In this document: in pieces, positions 36,942-60,777 of the stretch
Position numbering within the stretch: position 1 is the first letter of the stretch
How the letters are laid out: each line of letters starts with the position of its first letter
From: Euglena gracilis
Taxonomy: Eukaryota; Euglenida; Euglenophyceae; Euglenales
NCBI GenBank assembly: GCA_039621445.1
Contig: CP154956.1
Location: 70,585,349 to 70,649,348 of the forward strand
DNA length: 64,000 nt
Reading direction: 5' to 3'
Program-made: the position numbers and the translations under genes
The notes under the pieces: generated by a model
The model's database searches: none
What the model was told of the DNA's origin: nothing
What the model saw: only the letters and a program-made list of their open reading frames with translations

Positions 36942-39235
36942 ATGAGCCTCGCCGACTCGGTGGTGTTCGACGCCGTCGCGCTGAAGGTGCGCCAGCTGCA
37001 GCGCCATGCCGACGGCCTGCTGGCGCAGAGCAGCCGCCTCGGTGGGCCCGACGACTCCCCCGCCCAGCGGGTCCCTCCCACCCCAGGGGCCTGCGCCAGG
37101 AAGCTTTTCGGAGCTCAGGTCAGAGGGCGCTCTCGTCACCCCAACCTGCCCTTGGATGGGGTTTGGGGCAACCATGCCGGTGGGGGTGGGGGTCTGGACC
37201 TCCCTCAACCCCCACTGCAGGTCAACCCCTGTCCCCCCCTGTCTGTAGAGGCGAGGCTTCCTTCCCCCTCCTTTGGCCGTGGCATTGGTCCCCAATGCAT
37301 CGCTCCCGGCCAGGTCCGTGGCGCTGCAGCAGCGGATTCTGGAGGGGCCTCCTGTGGCGGAGTTCCGGCGGCAGGTGGTGCGGCAGCAGAACGAGGCCCG
37401 CCAGCTGGCCGTGGAGCTGCACAGGTGCGGGCGCGTGTCTCTCGACACATGGCCGCACGCATCCTCCCCGGGGGGCGGTTCCGGTCCATACATACCTCCC
37501 CCCTGTCTAAGCACCACCTTTGTGTTCGCACCCCCCCCCGCCAGGTTCTCACACATCTTTTTAAAGGTCATCTTCTCGGGGCGGCTTCTGTCTGTGTGTT
37601 TTTTTTTCACAGATATTTCTCAAAAATTTCGAAAGTTTAGAAACTTTTGAAGCCTGCTTTGGTGGACCTCCAAAATAAGGGGACTTTTCCTCTTCGGGGC
37701 GAAGCACTGGATTTTTTTTTTGCAGTCAAAATTTCCCTCTTGTCTAGCACCCCTCCAGTTTCTACCCATATTTGACGAAACAAGCACCACTCCCCCAGTT
37801 CCTAGACAAGCGGGGGAGGTACCCCAGCCTGCATTTCAGTTTTTCTTCCCACAAAGCTGTTTTCCTCAAGTGAAGGACATTGAATTGGACATTGAAGGAC
37901 GCATCCGGCATCCGCAAATGGACCCACCTCCTGTTCGATTTCATTTCCGTTGCTGGATGGCGCACTGGAACCGTCCTCCTTTCGCGCCCCTCCCCCCTTC
38001 CGCGCAGCATTCTCGGGGACTTGTCCCTCGCGGCTCCCGGACAACAGCACCCAGGGCCAGCTGGGGCAGGCACCTGCAGCGGGCCAGGGCCCGCCAGGGC
38101 CGACTTGGGCCGACCAGGGCCGACCATGCCTTTTGTCGGCCCAAAGTCTTTCCCCACCAGCGGCAGTGTGCTGCAGTGGCCAAAACGAGTGCGTCCTTTG
38201 ACCCTGAACAAGGATATTGATATTTGTTTTCCTAGCACATTCGCCCAATTTTGGCCATTCTTGTCCTTTTTTGGGCAACAGCAGCACACGCAGCTTAAAG
38301 TGACGGGAGTTGGACAAAAATGGCCAAAAGTTTCGTAAAAGTGGCCAAGGGTGGCAAAAACTGGACAAAGGTGCCAAAAATGAAGAAGGCAACCGGAAGC
38401 AGCCGATTATTTGCCGACCAGGGCCAAACAAGAGTACCAAAATGGGAAATTACCGTAGTGCTGGGTTGGGGGTGGTTAGGGCGCGCCCTCCCCCAGCCCC
38501 TTCTCTGCCCCACCCCCAAACCACCCTGGCGGTGGCTGCTGGACCTCGCCACGGACTACGGCGCGGTGCTGGACCAAGTGCAGCAGGCGGTGCACCTCAC
38601 GCCCAGGGGGTCCCGTTCTCCCCGCCCCCAAGCGGATCGACTGTGGGAGGGTGCTGGGAGCCTACAGATTTCAGCCAAATAATTTGTGGATCAAATTATT
38701 TTTTCCCCCTGGTCACCCAGGCACAGTGGGCCGGTAAAAGGCCCTTCCCCCAGGGAGGAATCAAGCCAGATCTCCTGTTTTTAAGAACACCCCGTAGGAC
38801 CCTCCAAGGTCCTAAGAACACCCCGTGGCGGGGTTTTGTTTTGGGATCTGCAAAACTCGTCAAAGATGGCCCATTTTCTTTGGCTTGGTGTTTGTTTGTT
38901 TTGCTCTCTTTGGTGTCGCTCAGGGTGAACCCCGCTGGGGGAGCCTACACATCACTGCACAATTGCCCATCAACCTGCCAATCACGGAACGTTTGACAGA
39001 TCGTTCAAATTGCTCCCCTTTACATGTGGTAGGAGGGCCTCATTAACGAGAAACCCATGCTGGCAACGGAGGCAATGTCGGAGAAGAAATGCAGAAACTC
39101 TCCGCGTCCTGCGGGTTGGAGGTGTGTGCCAAGAGAAGTGGTGCACTCAATGGTGCGCTTGAGAGTGCCCGTGGACGCGCAATATACGCATGCATACACA
39201 CACGCACCTGCACGCGCACACACAAAAGTGCACAT

Positions 39236-39310
<75 letters not shown>

Positions 39311-41393
39311 CACGTGCACGCACGCACGCACACACACCTGTGCAGAAAACAGGCCCACCTTCCCCGTTGCAGTCTATTCGGGCACTGCCACGCGCTGCCT
39401 GGCCTGGGGTGGGCTGCGCTGCGGCGCCCCCCGGAGTTCGTCGCCTTCGCGGAGGACCTTGCGGCCGTGTGCAACGACAGCGAGCTGCCCGCGGCGGCGG
39501 AGGATGAGGGCGAGGGTGAGGGCGACGGCGAGGCGGGCGGGGAGGTGGAGGGGCGGCGGCTGCTGCCAGCGGCAGGCGGGGCGCTGGAGCTGCTGCCGCT
39601 GCACGAGGAGCGACCGTTGGTGTGTGTCGCCGTTTTTTTTACAGGCGGGGGGAATGCAAACTCGTTTTTGTGTTTTTTTATTGTGCTTTCCGATTTGGCA
39701 AAAATTTTGGTTTTGTTTACGTGTTTCTTTTTTTTGCGTTTTATATGTGACTTTTTTCCTGGCAGTTTTTCGTTTTTTTTGCTGGATATTTCTTTTCGAC
39801 AATGAAAAATTCCTCGCTTTCCCCTGATTTTTTTTCCAGAGACCAAACGTTCTGTGTTTTTTTGGCATTCTTGCATTTTGGTCAACAAGTTTCATATTTT
39901 TATGCAAAATGAAAAATTTCCCAGGCGGAGCCAAAATCATTTTATAAGTCCTCTCCAGCAGGAAGTGCACATCCTGGGAGAGCTTCAACAGTATTTTACA
40001 TGAATTTGCATTTTTTACGGTTTTTTTTGTGTTTATTTGTTTTTTGTTTGCGTTTTTTTTTTGTCGAGTTTTTCGAGGGTGCATGACCCCCCCCCCCCCC
40101 GGTTTCTCACAGTCGCCCCGTGCTGGACTTGCATCACAGCCCAGATTGACCGACGTTGGTTGCAACAGTACCTCCCTGACATTCACCTGCAGACTATTGA
40201 AAACCTGTTCCAAGTCCTTTGTGTTTTGTTTCCTGTTACGAAGGCTCCATTTTTTTTCTTGGCAATTTCGTATACGCGGAGCTTCTCCCGGGTTGTGCCC
40301 ACACGTTTCCGCAGTGGTCAGTAGGTGGTGCATTTTTCAAAAAGAAAAAGCGAAAAAGGCAACTAAAACAAAATAGAAAACTAAGAATTGCGTGCCGTGC
40401 AATTCTTGCAGGGCGCCAGCACTTCTCGAACTCAATAGTAGTGCTCTCATGGTTCAGGCACAGTGCACATGAGCTGGCTTTGCCTCCTGCGTGTGTCTGC
40501 CGGGTGGGGGGGGGAGGCGCCTGCATTGCACTGTGTCCGTCCTCAGCCCGCCGAGGCCTCCCCCAGCCGCGTGTCGCCCAAGCTGCTCATGGTGGGCGGC
40601 GCCATCGGGGGCTTGCTGGTCATGCCGCGGGGGCCGGTGCTGCCGCTTCTTTGTCTGGTTTGCATGGTGTGAAGTGGCTTTGTGGGTTGTACTGGAGTGG
40701 GCCAAATTTTTTTGCAAGTACCTTTTTCTTGTTTGGCATTGCAACCTGATATTTTTTTTAGAAATTTTGGTGACCTGGGGGGTGGGTTGGTCTGGGCTGA
40801 TCCCCCCACCGGGAGGAGTCGGGCTGAGTGGGTACCCTGGGTTTTTTTCTATTTTCAGTGCGCAGCGCGAATTTTTTTTTGGACCCCAAATTGACCTCCA
40901 AAGGTGGGTCCCCCAAGCTCCCCCAGGTCTTGATCTATCCACACCATTTCGCGGATTGTGGGGTGGGATGGTTTGCTTCCTCTTGTTTCCGGACGGAGGG
41001 GTTTCTTTCTCCCGAAGAAGCAAGTGCGCTTCTGAGTTCTGGGCCTCTGGCACCTTTCAACCCAACGTGTGTTTGTGAACTCAGAAACAGACTGGGTATT
41101 GATCCTCTGGGTGGTCTCAATCCTCAATCCTCAATCCTCCGGCCAATGTTTGGGAAAAGCCTGGGGCTTGCGCGGCACAGGCCCCGAGGCAGTGGGGTTG
41201 TTCACGGGGGCGACGCTGGCCTCCTGTCTCGCTTTGACCGGGACGGCGGCCATCAGCGGCGCTGTGATGACTGCGGGTGTGCTCCCCGCCGAGCCTTGGC
41301 CTCCATTGGGCAAAAACAGCAGAAATGGAGGGTGTGATGTTCATCTGAAAAGGTCATCCTGGGCTTTTGGGCATCCTGATTTCACTTCCCTGT
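36942..41393 (+). CDS. Unrecognised protein with acidic linker and two hydrophobic segments
   Basis: Candidate exons: 36942-37052 or longer ([23 protein letters not shown]), 37314-37424 ([20 protein letters not shown]), 38008-about 38041, 38477-38609 ([20 protein letters not shown]), 39373-39619, 40547-40636, 41189-about 41393. The N-terminal exons predict amphipathic helices. Exon 39373-39619 includes an [11 protein letters not shown] acidic stretch. The last two exons hold glycine-rich hydrophobic segments ([15 protein letters not shown] and [20 protein letters not shown]). Junctions 37424/38008, 38609/39373 and 39619/40547 are GT-AG with agreeing phases; the first junction (36942 exon to 37314) does not agree, so an exon may be missing. 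The ATG lies 547 bp after the glycosyltransferase stop. I do not recognise a family; a membrane-tail protein is the simplest reading. Confidence 0.5.
39236..39335. repeat. (CGCA)n microsatellite in an intron
   Basis: About 95 bp of CGCA ending in CACACA text, in the intron before the acidic-linker exon. Confidence 0.95.
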
Positions 41394-42318
41394 AATTTAT
41401 TCTTTTCCATTCAATTTTCTTCCGCTGACTCTTGCAAGAGTAAGGCGTGTCCCTCGAAATGCAACGAAGGCATAACAACCGCCCAAGAGGACCTGCTCAA
41501 ATTGATTTCCAGGAGCCCTAATAACAAGAATAAGATTCCCTCTGATGACGCACCCTGATTGTGATCTGTGTGCCTGAAAAAAACAAGGTGCTTTCTTTCA
41601 TGTGGTATTTGACTGACTTTGGCAACCTCACAGTTCTCGCGATTTCACACATCGACCCAAAACCACTTTGAGCGCTAGCGTTGCAAGGGGTGAGTGCGAG
41701 AGGAAGCAGGACTGGACAAAATTCAGGCAATTTCTCGTTTTTTGGCACCGCCCCTCCCGGGAATTACATGTTTTTTTTGCTTTTTTTTTTTGAGGAATGA
41801 CACAAAAAACCCTGGACCTACCCCCCCCAAAATGAAAAAACACCAACGAAAAACATCAAAACCCGGTACTGCCACCCCCATTTTTGTAAAATGCGGCTCT
41901 CCTCGCTGGTCGTTGGCGACCCTGCCTGGCTCCGTCCAGCGGCTTTGACGCACTGTTTTGTTGTTTTTTTTTGCTGGCCTCGCATTTGTGTTTTTGGACG
42001 GTTGCCGGAGCGCGGGGAACAAGGATGGGGGGGGGTTAGGGAGGGTCCAATCGCGTTGGGTCACAGGGAAGGAGGGCGTGCTTGGGTTTTTTGTGAAGTC
42101 CCGTGCAGGGTGAAGGCAGAGTGGTCCGAAAGGGGAAGGAAGGGTCGTGGGTCCCCACCGAATTTTCTGCCGTGATGAAACGGGAAAGGGGACGTGCTGC
42201 CCTGAGCTTTCCCACACATCGGTAACTGGAAGGGCTCAGGACGCAGCTTTGCTCTGAAAACAGACAGAAATGTATTGAAACAACACATGTATCAAGTGCC
42301 AGGTCGAAATAAAAAAGT

Positions 42319-43105
42319 GGTCGGTGTGCGAAAATGCACACGTGGTCGGTGTTTGCACACTTTCACAGGCCGACTACGTGAACAAAGATGCACGTCGTCG
42401 GAGTGCGAAAAAATGAGGCACCATTGTGGTAAAAACGGAAAAATCAGGAAGATTACAGACACGTAATTTTGAAATTCTGGAATTCGTTGTTTTTTTGAAA
42501 AAAGTGTCCAGCAATCACGGGGTGTTATCCATCATCAAATTCCTCCCGCGCAACTTCCAAACCGATGACGTGAAAGTGATTGGCCATGCGGTTTGGAGAT
42601 GAGACAAACAAACTTTTCACACAAACTTTCTCCTGTCGTATTTGTGTTCTACTGTGCATTTTGCATTACCGAAAACCGCAATTATTCACCACACAATAGC
42701 TTCAAAAGGGTATGTATACAATGGTCGGTGTGCGCAAATGCACACGCCAAACAAAAGTTCATTTGCAAGCCACCGTTCTTTGTCGCACATTGCAAAAGGC
42801 ACACATTCAAAATCCTGGTCCCAACCTTAATTTCTAGAGCCAAAAAAGGCTCGTGGTGTATTTAATGTGGTAAATGTGAGTATATTTCCGAAATTTATAG
42901 TGGTTGGTGTGTACAAATGCGCACAGCAACCTTTCCCATATTTGCGCACACCAACCACGTGTGTATTTTGTGTCAGTGGTTGGTGTGCGCATTTGCCCAC
43001 ATCGGCCCTCAAGAAATACATCAGTGGTGAATGTGCGCAAATGCGCACACCAACCACTGACACAAAATACACGCGTGGTTGGTGTGCACAAATGCGCACA
43101 TCGAC
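42319..43105. repeat. Hairpin units TGGTTGGTGTGCGCA...CCAACCA
   Basis: Units at 42319, 42722, 42901, 42940, 42978, 43024 and 43076 contain GGTTGGTGTGCGCAAATG or its complement, most able to fold on TGTGCGCAAATGCGCACA. The block 42940-42990 is the near-exact reverse complement of 43042-43092, including the spacer (CACGTGTGTATTTTGTGTCA against TGACACAAAATACACGCGTG). Confidence 0.75.
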
Positions 43106-43657
43106 CCTCATTTCATATATTTTTGTTACGTGAGTGTTCCACACATTTCGATCCGTCGACGGCGCCAGAGACCTGGAAAGGTTTTTTATGCCACAATCAA
43201 TGTCTAATTTTTCTGCCTATCACATTGTACAAATGGTGGGAAGTCTATACCAAACAAGTATACAACACCTGCAGCTACAGGCAGCACAGACACACAAAAC
43301 CCATTGCCATAACAGCCAGGGTGCACAACACACCTGTTTGACAGCTGTCGTTCCAGACGTACCAGACAGTTCATCAGGATGATAGTTTGAGACCTTCGTG
43401 GTTTCCGAACCTGTATCGTGAGATGTGCACCTTACATGTTGCTCTATCACCAGATACAGTCGGTGGTTCATTTTTTTTCTAAAAAATGTTGATTTGTGCA
43501 ATTGCGCATATCGAAAAGAAAAAGTTCAAGTGCGTTGCCTAAGATTGGTTATGATGCAAAAGCTTGAAAAGAGGCTGGGTTTCTTTCGATACCTTACGTG
43601 AAATTTGGTTCCATCGTGCTCAGGGGCTCTGCCTTTCTGCCAGTGAAGTGCATGTTA

Positions 43658-43740
43658 ATTTCTGTCTTGTCTTTCAGGAGTGGTGAGTCGCCGTTGCGGA
43701 CGCCATCTGTCGTGAAGTTCACTCCCCCACCACCCGCAAA
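43658..43740 (+). CDS. Weak candidate exon
   Basis: After TTTCAG| an open block SGESPLRTPSVVKFTPPPPA ends at AAG|GTGAAA. Splice-like borders are present, but codon use is only moderately G/C-ending and no partner exon is found. Surrounding 41.4-44.0 kb is AT-rich and otherwise empty apart from the hairpin repeats. Confidence 0.2.
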
Positions 43741-44083
43741 GGTGAAAAATCTGTTTATCGCTTCCTACCTTTGCAACCTCGGTACTCTGACCAACTGACT
43801 CTGCTGACTCTGACTGTTTGCTTGGCTCTGACCTGGCTGGTGTGAGTTTTCGAGTTTGGTTGGCAAACCTTTTGAACTTTTGTCAGAGGAGAGCCTTGGA
43901 AGCCAAATTTTGAACCCTCCCTCCCGAAAGGACTCTTTTCTCTTTGCTATTTTTGGGAGATCCCCAGCAAAGACGCACCTTTCCTTGATTGACTGTGCAG
44001 CATTTGCGCAAGTATGTGGTTTGGGTGATGGAACAAAATTCACACAGACAAAATTCTCCAACCTGAGAAATTATTGAGAAAGT

Positions 44084-45050
44084 GCATGTACATGTACATA
44101 TGTACATGTATATGTGTCTGTATATGTACATGCACATGTACATGTACATGTACATGTACATGTACATGTACATGTACATGTATGTGTATGCCCATACCTA
44201 TCTCTATGCGTATGTTTATGATGGCACCAACGTGGTATTGCTGAAATCTGGCACCGAGTCTTGTAGATGTAAAATTTGCACAGGCTTCCAAAAAACGAGG
44301 ACATCCAAATGGATCGCCTTTGGCGAATTTCAGTGGATTTCTCACACACAAAATTTTGGTGAAACTGGTAACCCCATCCACTGTGAACAGTCCAAGAAAA
44401 CTCATTTTTTTTTGAGAGCCCAAAAGGAAAAAATGTCTGGGGAGCCCATTTCGAGCTGTCAACCCCTCTCACCCACCCGTGGGCCGAGGGACAGTGGACT
44501 GCAGTGAATGCGGTTTGCAAAAGCTGTCTTTTTTCAAAATGATGTGTCCAAAAGGTTTTCGGTGGTGCCATTGGGCACTAAGCTGTCACAATCCCCTTCA
44601 AGGCACCCCTCCACCAGTGCTATGGGTGTCTCCTTTTTTTTTTTCGATATATTTTATTCATGGTTTGAATGTATTTACATGTATATAATGTATTGCATGG
44701 TGTGTGTGTATGTAGTGTTTATGTATTGTATATGTATATGTATATGTATATGTACATGTATAGTATATTGTAATGTATATGTCTATATGTGTATATGTAT
44801 GTATATGTATATGTATATGTATAGGTATATGTATATGTGTATGTTTGTACATGTTATGCATGTGTATATATGCATATGTTTATGGCATATGTATATGTGT
44901 CATGTATATATGTATATGTATGTGTAATATATATGTATACTGTATATGTATGTTTGAATATGTGTATATGTATCTATGTCTATGTATGAGGTATGTATGT
45001 GTATATGTATGTTGTGTAAGTACTGTGCATGTCTCCATAAATGTGTATGT
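44084..45050. repeat. ACATGT and TATGTA-rich microsatellite blocks
   Basis: A self-complementary (TACATG)n block lies at 44126-44190; a degenerate (TATGTA)n region runs 44680-45050. Between them, 44200-44680 has no supported gene. Confidence 0.9.
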
Positions 45051-45324
45051 ATAGGCAGCAATCAATAGTATGCAGCATCAAGCCAGTTCCCCACCCGGGT
45101 CCCATTTTTCAGCCGTCAGGGTGACGTCAGGGTTTCTTTGGGATCTGTTTAGGGTTACAACCACACCACCCCGCTGCACGAATTTGGCAAAAGTTGCCTG
45201 GAAGTGGGCGTGTATCCTGGATGTACCAAAGTCAGAAAAGTGGACAAAGTGGTGGGAACTACAGTGGCCTGAACCACTCCCAACCCCCCCCCCCTGGTCT
45301 ATTTGGCCCGTGGGCCGCACTGCC

Positions 45325-46062
<738 letters not shown>

Positions 46063-47990
46063 ATTTTCTATTATCTGTGAATATGTGAATATCGCTATAC
46101 ATATCTTACTGTGTGTATATATCATATGCAGATATGCCCGGCTCATGCCGAAATCGTGTGGCTTGGCAGTTTCAAAATGAAATGGTGTGTTCAAGATGGT
46201 ATGCTTTTTTTTTTTTTAGCTTTTTAAGCAATTTCCCCCTGCTTTTCAAAGGAGAAGAAAAAGAGCAAATGTAATCTTTTTGGTGAGAACGAGCGGGTGA
46301 CGGTGAGCATCATATGTTCGAATTCTGCATGGTCTATACCAAAAAGGTCGTGAGAATCTTGAACACGTTCTGAGCAGTTCTAGATTAATTGAATTGTCAT
46401 CCAAATTGAAAACCCTGTTTTCGAGATTTCTCTCTCCAGACTTTAGTTGTTGAGTTTTCTGCCGAAAAGAAGGTGCCTGCTGAAATTTACGGATGTATGA
46501 AAATTGTTTTTTTCTTTTTGTTATGGTTTCTGATTTTGATTTGCCTTATTTTTTTGTGATTTCTTCTTAAATGAAAAACAAGGGACATAACGTGTGAAAA
46601 AAAATCGGGATGAATAAAAAAACACCATCGAGCCTCTCCCCATCTCTGTGTATCGACGGACGGCGAAGTGGTTTCACTTTCCACCCCCTCCCTGTCTTTC
46701 CAGCATTGCTGGAGATGACTCTCTTCGCAGTTTGGGGAGCACATCCCCCCCTCCAGCCCTGCCAATCCCTTTGCCCAGTTTCCAAACTACCTGTTTTTTC
46801 GCTTTTTTTTGCAAATTGCCCCCACGGAAACACACCATTTTCTGTCACCTGGGCACCCCTGCAGTTTCCTCTTTCTACCCCAACACAGGCTTAATTCTTC
46901 TTTTCCTCTCCCCCCTGTCCCTTCCGGCTCTCCTCGCTGCGCCACCGACATCCATTCGCTCCCACCCCACCCAGCGTCTTTGTCCGCTGTGCCGACCTAT
47001 CGGCTGCCTACACCCCTGGTCGGCCCCGGAGTGTACGCACTGACCTTTCTGTCCCTGGCGGTGCAGTGCTTGCCATTTGCCATGTGGCAGCAGTCACAGG
47101 GGAACCCACCTATACATTGCTGCCTTGGATTTGCATTTTGATTCCTCCAGGATGCATATTTCCTCCTCATCTTTTGCCCCACGTCAGAACTCGGATGGAT
47201 GGATGCATGCAGGTACACATACCTGTTTCAGACAGGAGAAAAGTTTGTGTTCAAATTTCGCTCTGTTTCACCATGCCAATTTTGTAAGGGAAGGGCAAGT
47301 TGCAGTGTTGCCGCCATCTGCCTCCGACCACGGAATCTGACCTTCCCTGTACAGAGCGAACCCACCCCAGTCGTGTCCCAAGTGCCAATTTGCTCTTCCC
47401 AACGTGCTTTCTGCCCTTTCCAACCCCTTCAACTCCTCTATCAAAATATGCACCAAGTGACCGGTACGCCAAATCTGACGCACAGCCTAACTAACCTGCA
47501 ACCAATTTCCCTGGTCAGTGTTCTCAGGGATGGGTGGTGGGATGTCCCTGGGATAGATTCCAGGTGGAGTTGCGGGTAACCTAAAGGCTCTGGAGGAACT
47601 AGGGATCGTCCCCTAACCTATGGGCTGTTCATTTTGGGGGCCAGGAAATCCAATCACATCGATAATCCTCGGGGGCCCAGACCTACTCAGGGGCGGGGGG
47701 CGGGGGGGGGTCGGACCCCCCCCCCCCGTCGCCGTCAGCCGGGGGGGGGGGTTGATTCGAGTTCGGCAATAGTTTTGTGAAAGATAACAGACCATCCATC
47801 TCTCCCATCCGTGATATTGGGAATGCTAAGTGCGGTTTGTCTTCCTTTTGGTCATCCCTCTATGGGACGTCGTGGTAGTTTAAAATTCTGCTGTGAATCC
47901 ACCAATCAAGACGAATTGGCAAGTCGGGGACCTACTGGAATCTGGCTGGCTCATTTTGTTTGCCGGCACGTTTTTTGCCATTCGTACAGA

Positions 47991-48735
47991 TCGAGGTGTT
48001 CTACGATTATCACACGGCGATGCGACATACAGGGCGCAATGCCACAAACCTCCCCCCCCCCCCCAGCGTGGCAAGGCAGATGCAGCTGGGCAAAAAGGCG
48101 ACGATTGGCAAGTGTAGTACGTGGATGAATGGGCTGCGGTTTCTCCCCACTTCTAGCTGATGGTTCCCCTCTCCTCCTCTGCCTCGTCGTCCTCCTCCTC
48201 CTCCCCAACTGGCTGCCCCCTGCGGTACTACGCCGCGGAAGTGAACGAAGGCCCTCACCGATGGCCTTCGCCTGCCCCCACTGGCCACAACCGTCAGCGC
48301 ACGCTGGGCCACGGCGGGTGGCGAGTGGCGTGCGGGGTGTTGGCGGGGCTGCTGCTGACCTGTGGGGGCCTTCAGCCCCCATCACCCATTGTGTGAACAG
48401 GGTGGCCAGCTGGTCGGCATGTAACACCCAATGGGGTGAATTCATCACCTCAGTAGCACCACGCATTTGCAGTTATTTTGTAACACAGCTCGCAGGCAAC
48501 ACATATATCATTCTGCCCAAATGCATGTCCGCTTGCGCTGGTCATGCAGGTCACGCGCGCCATGGAGGGATGCACCGGGTTGCCCGCCTGCGCTCTATCT
48601 TCCAGTGACCCTGGCTGTGGCTGGCGGGGAACGACAGCTTCCCCAGATCTGTTCCTCGGGTTCACCAGACACTTCCTCGTCGCGACACTCCAGCGCAAGC
48701 ACCACCGGGACATTGTGGGAAGCTGTGCAGACTGC
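47991..48735 (+). CDS. Unassigned candidate exons, one hydrophobic
   Basis: Four blocks look coding: after TACAG| at 47991 (IEVFYDYHTAMRHTG), after CCAG| at 48065 (VARQMQLGKKATIGK, then a stop near 48158), around 48213-48250 (LRYYAAEVNE) and after GTCAG| at 48298 (GHGGWRVACGVLAGLLLTCG, a membrane-segment-like stretch). A fifth frame, 48550-48735, contains LFLGFTRHFLVATLQRKHHR. Order and phases could not be made to agree and no family is recognised. They could be N-terminal exons of the helicase gene or a separate short membrane protein. Confidence 0.35.
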
Positions 48736-49107
48736 GCCATTTGAAATGGATTAGGGATACCATATAGGGATTAGGGGTCATATAGTTCTCCTAATTTGCC
48801 AACAGACTGCTTCAAAGGTGGTCTCATTTCAGCCCACGGCACCCGATCTCTCGCCTTTCAAAGAACGGGCAATACATCTTTGTGGGGTGTTTTGAATGAT
48901 GGCGGTTTTGGATACCGTTGGGTTGCGGAGAACATACAAACCAAGTCAGATTGGAATGTCTGTGGAAACTACAGGTCCAACCCCACCGCAAATGACTCCC
49001 GGCCCAACAGCACGGCCCCTGGCCCAGGGTGCCCCGCCGCCCAACGCCCGGCACATCCAGCACAGCGGGTCGCTGGCGGACCCCGAGCTGGACCCGGCCA
49101 CCCCCAG

Positions 49108-49310
49108 CGGAGGCGGCCGGCGTCCCCGCCGCCGGCGCTGCCGCGGCCCCGGAGAGCCCGCTGGACGCGCTGCGGCGTCAGGCGCGGCTGGCGGTGCAGC
49201 CGGTTGCCGAGGCCGACCCCCCAGCCGTGCTGGATGCCGACCCAGAGGTTGACCAGGCCGCTGTCCTGGGGTGGGCCGCCAACTGCACACTGCAGCCCCC
49301 GTCTTCCGAG
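49108..49310 (+). CDS. Candidate exon, Ala/Pro-rich, possibly 5' part of the helicase gene
   Basis: Opens after CCCCAG| and ends at GAG|GTTCAC. It reads AAGVPAAGAAAAPESPLDAL then RRQARLAVQPVAEADPPAVL and VLGWAANCTLQPPSSE, with almost all third bases G or C. It is about 1 kb upstream of the first recognisable helicase exon. The link to the helicase is only positional. Confidence 0.45.
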
Positions 49311-49341
49311 GTTCACTGCGCGCTTGCGTGTGTTTGTGTGA

Positions 49342-49372
<31 letters not shown>

Positions 49373-49430
49373 CATGCGTGCGCATGTGAACGTGGGTGGG
49401 TGGGTGCAGGGGGGGGGAAATGCGTTGCGC

Positions 49431-49610
49431 ATTTTTCCGCATTTTTGCGCATTTTTGCGCATTTTTACGCATTTTTTGCGCATTTTTTTTTTTGCACATT
49501 TCCCCCCCGTTTTTGCACATTTTCCATTTTTTGCGCATTTTTTTGCCCAATTTTGCACATTTTGCCATTTTTGCACATTTTCCACCAAATCACATGCTCA
49601 TCAAATTTTG
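49431..49610. repeat. 10-bp phased GCGCATTTTT tract
   Basis: From 49431 the sequence repeats GCGCATTTTT, CCGCATTTTT, GCGCATTTTT, GCGCATTTTT, ACGCATTTTTT: T5 tracts at a 10-bp spacing. It continues irregularly to 49610. Related tracts lie at 49975-50025, 55965-56045 and 12515-12910. Such phasing is expected to bend DNA. Confidence 0.8.
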
Positions 49611-50311
49611 CCCACGTTTAACTGACCCATTTCTGTCACCAACGAACCCATTTTCGCATTTTTTTCCACCCGCCTCAAGAGAAAACCCTTGGGTGATGAG
49701 GTGTGGGTGCTCAGCCAACGATGAGGACACTAGGGGTTTCAGAGACCCCACATTGACACGTAACCAAGGCGGGAATCCCACTCCCCTGGTCACAAGTAAG
49801 GGGCAACCATGGCTGACATTGTTGGTTATGGTGAACGGAGTGTGACGCCTTGGTCATGCATTTTTTTGGCCAAAATGCCTTCATTTCAGCTCTTTTTGGT
49901 GATTTTGGTTTAATTTTGGGTTTACTGTTGGAAATTTTTCTAAGTCTTTTTTCCTTTAGGAATGTCACAAACTCAGCGCATTTTTTTGCGCATTTTTTGC
50001 GCATTTTTGCGCATTTTTTTCCGAGGCCCGTCCAGCGCATTCCCCCCCCCTGGTGGGTGGGTGAGTGTATCTGTGCCCACGCATGTGTGTCGTGCGCATG
50101 TGCCCTTGGGTGGGCCTGTGGATGAGCCGCAGCTTCCGTGGGGTGGCGTGGAGCGGGTGCTGCAGGAGGTCGTCGTCTGCCGCATCCTGGAGCAGTACTC
50201 CGGCAGGGCCTGCACACAAATGGTCTTTCCGCCCTCCCCTGCAGCCCCTGCTCCTGCGACGTTAGAATGCCAACGTCCTGCTGGGCCGCGCACCACTGCC
50301 ACGGTGAGGAG

Positions 50312-60777
<10,466 letters not shown>

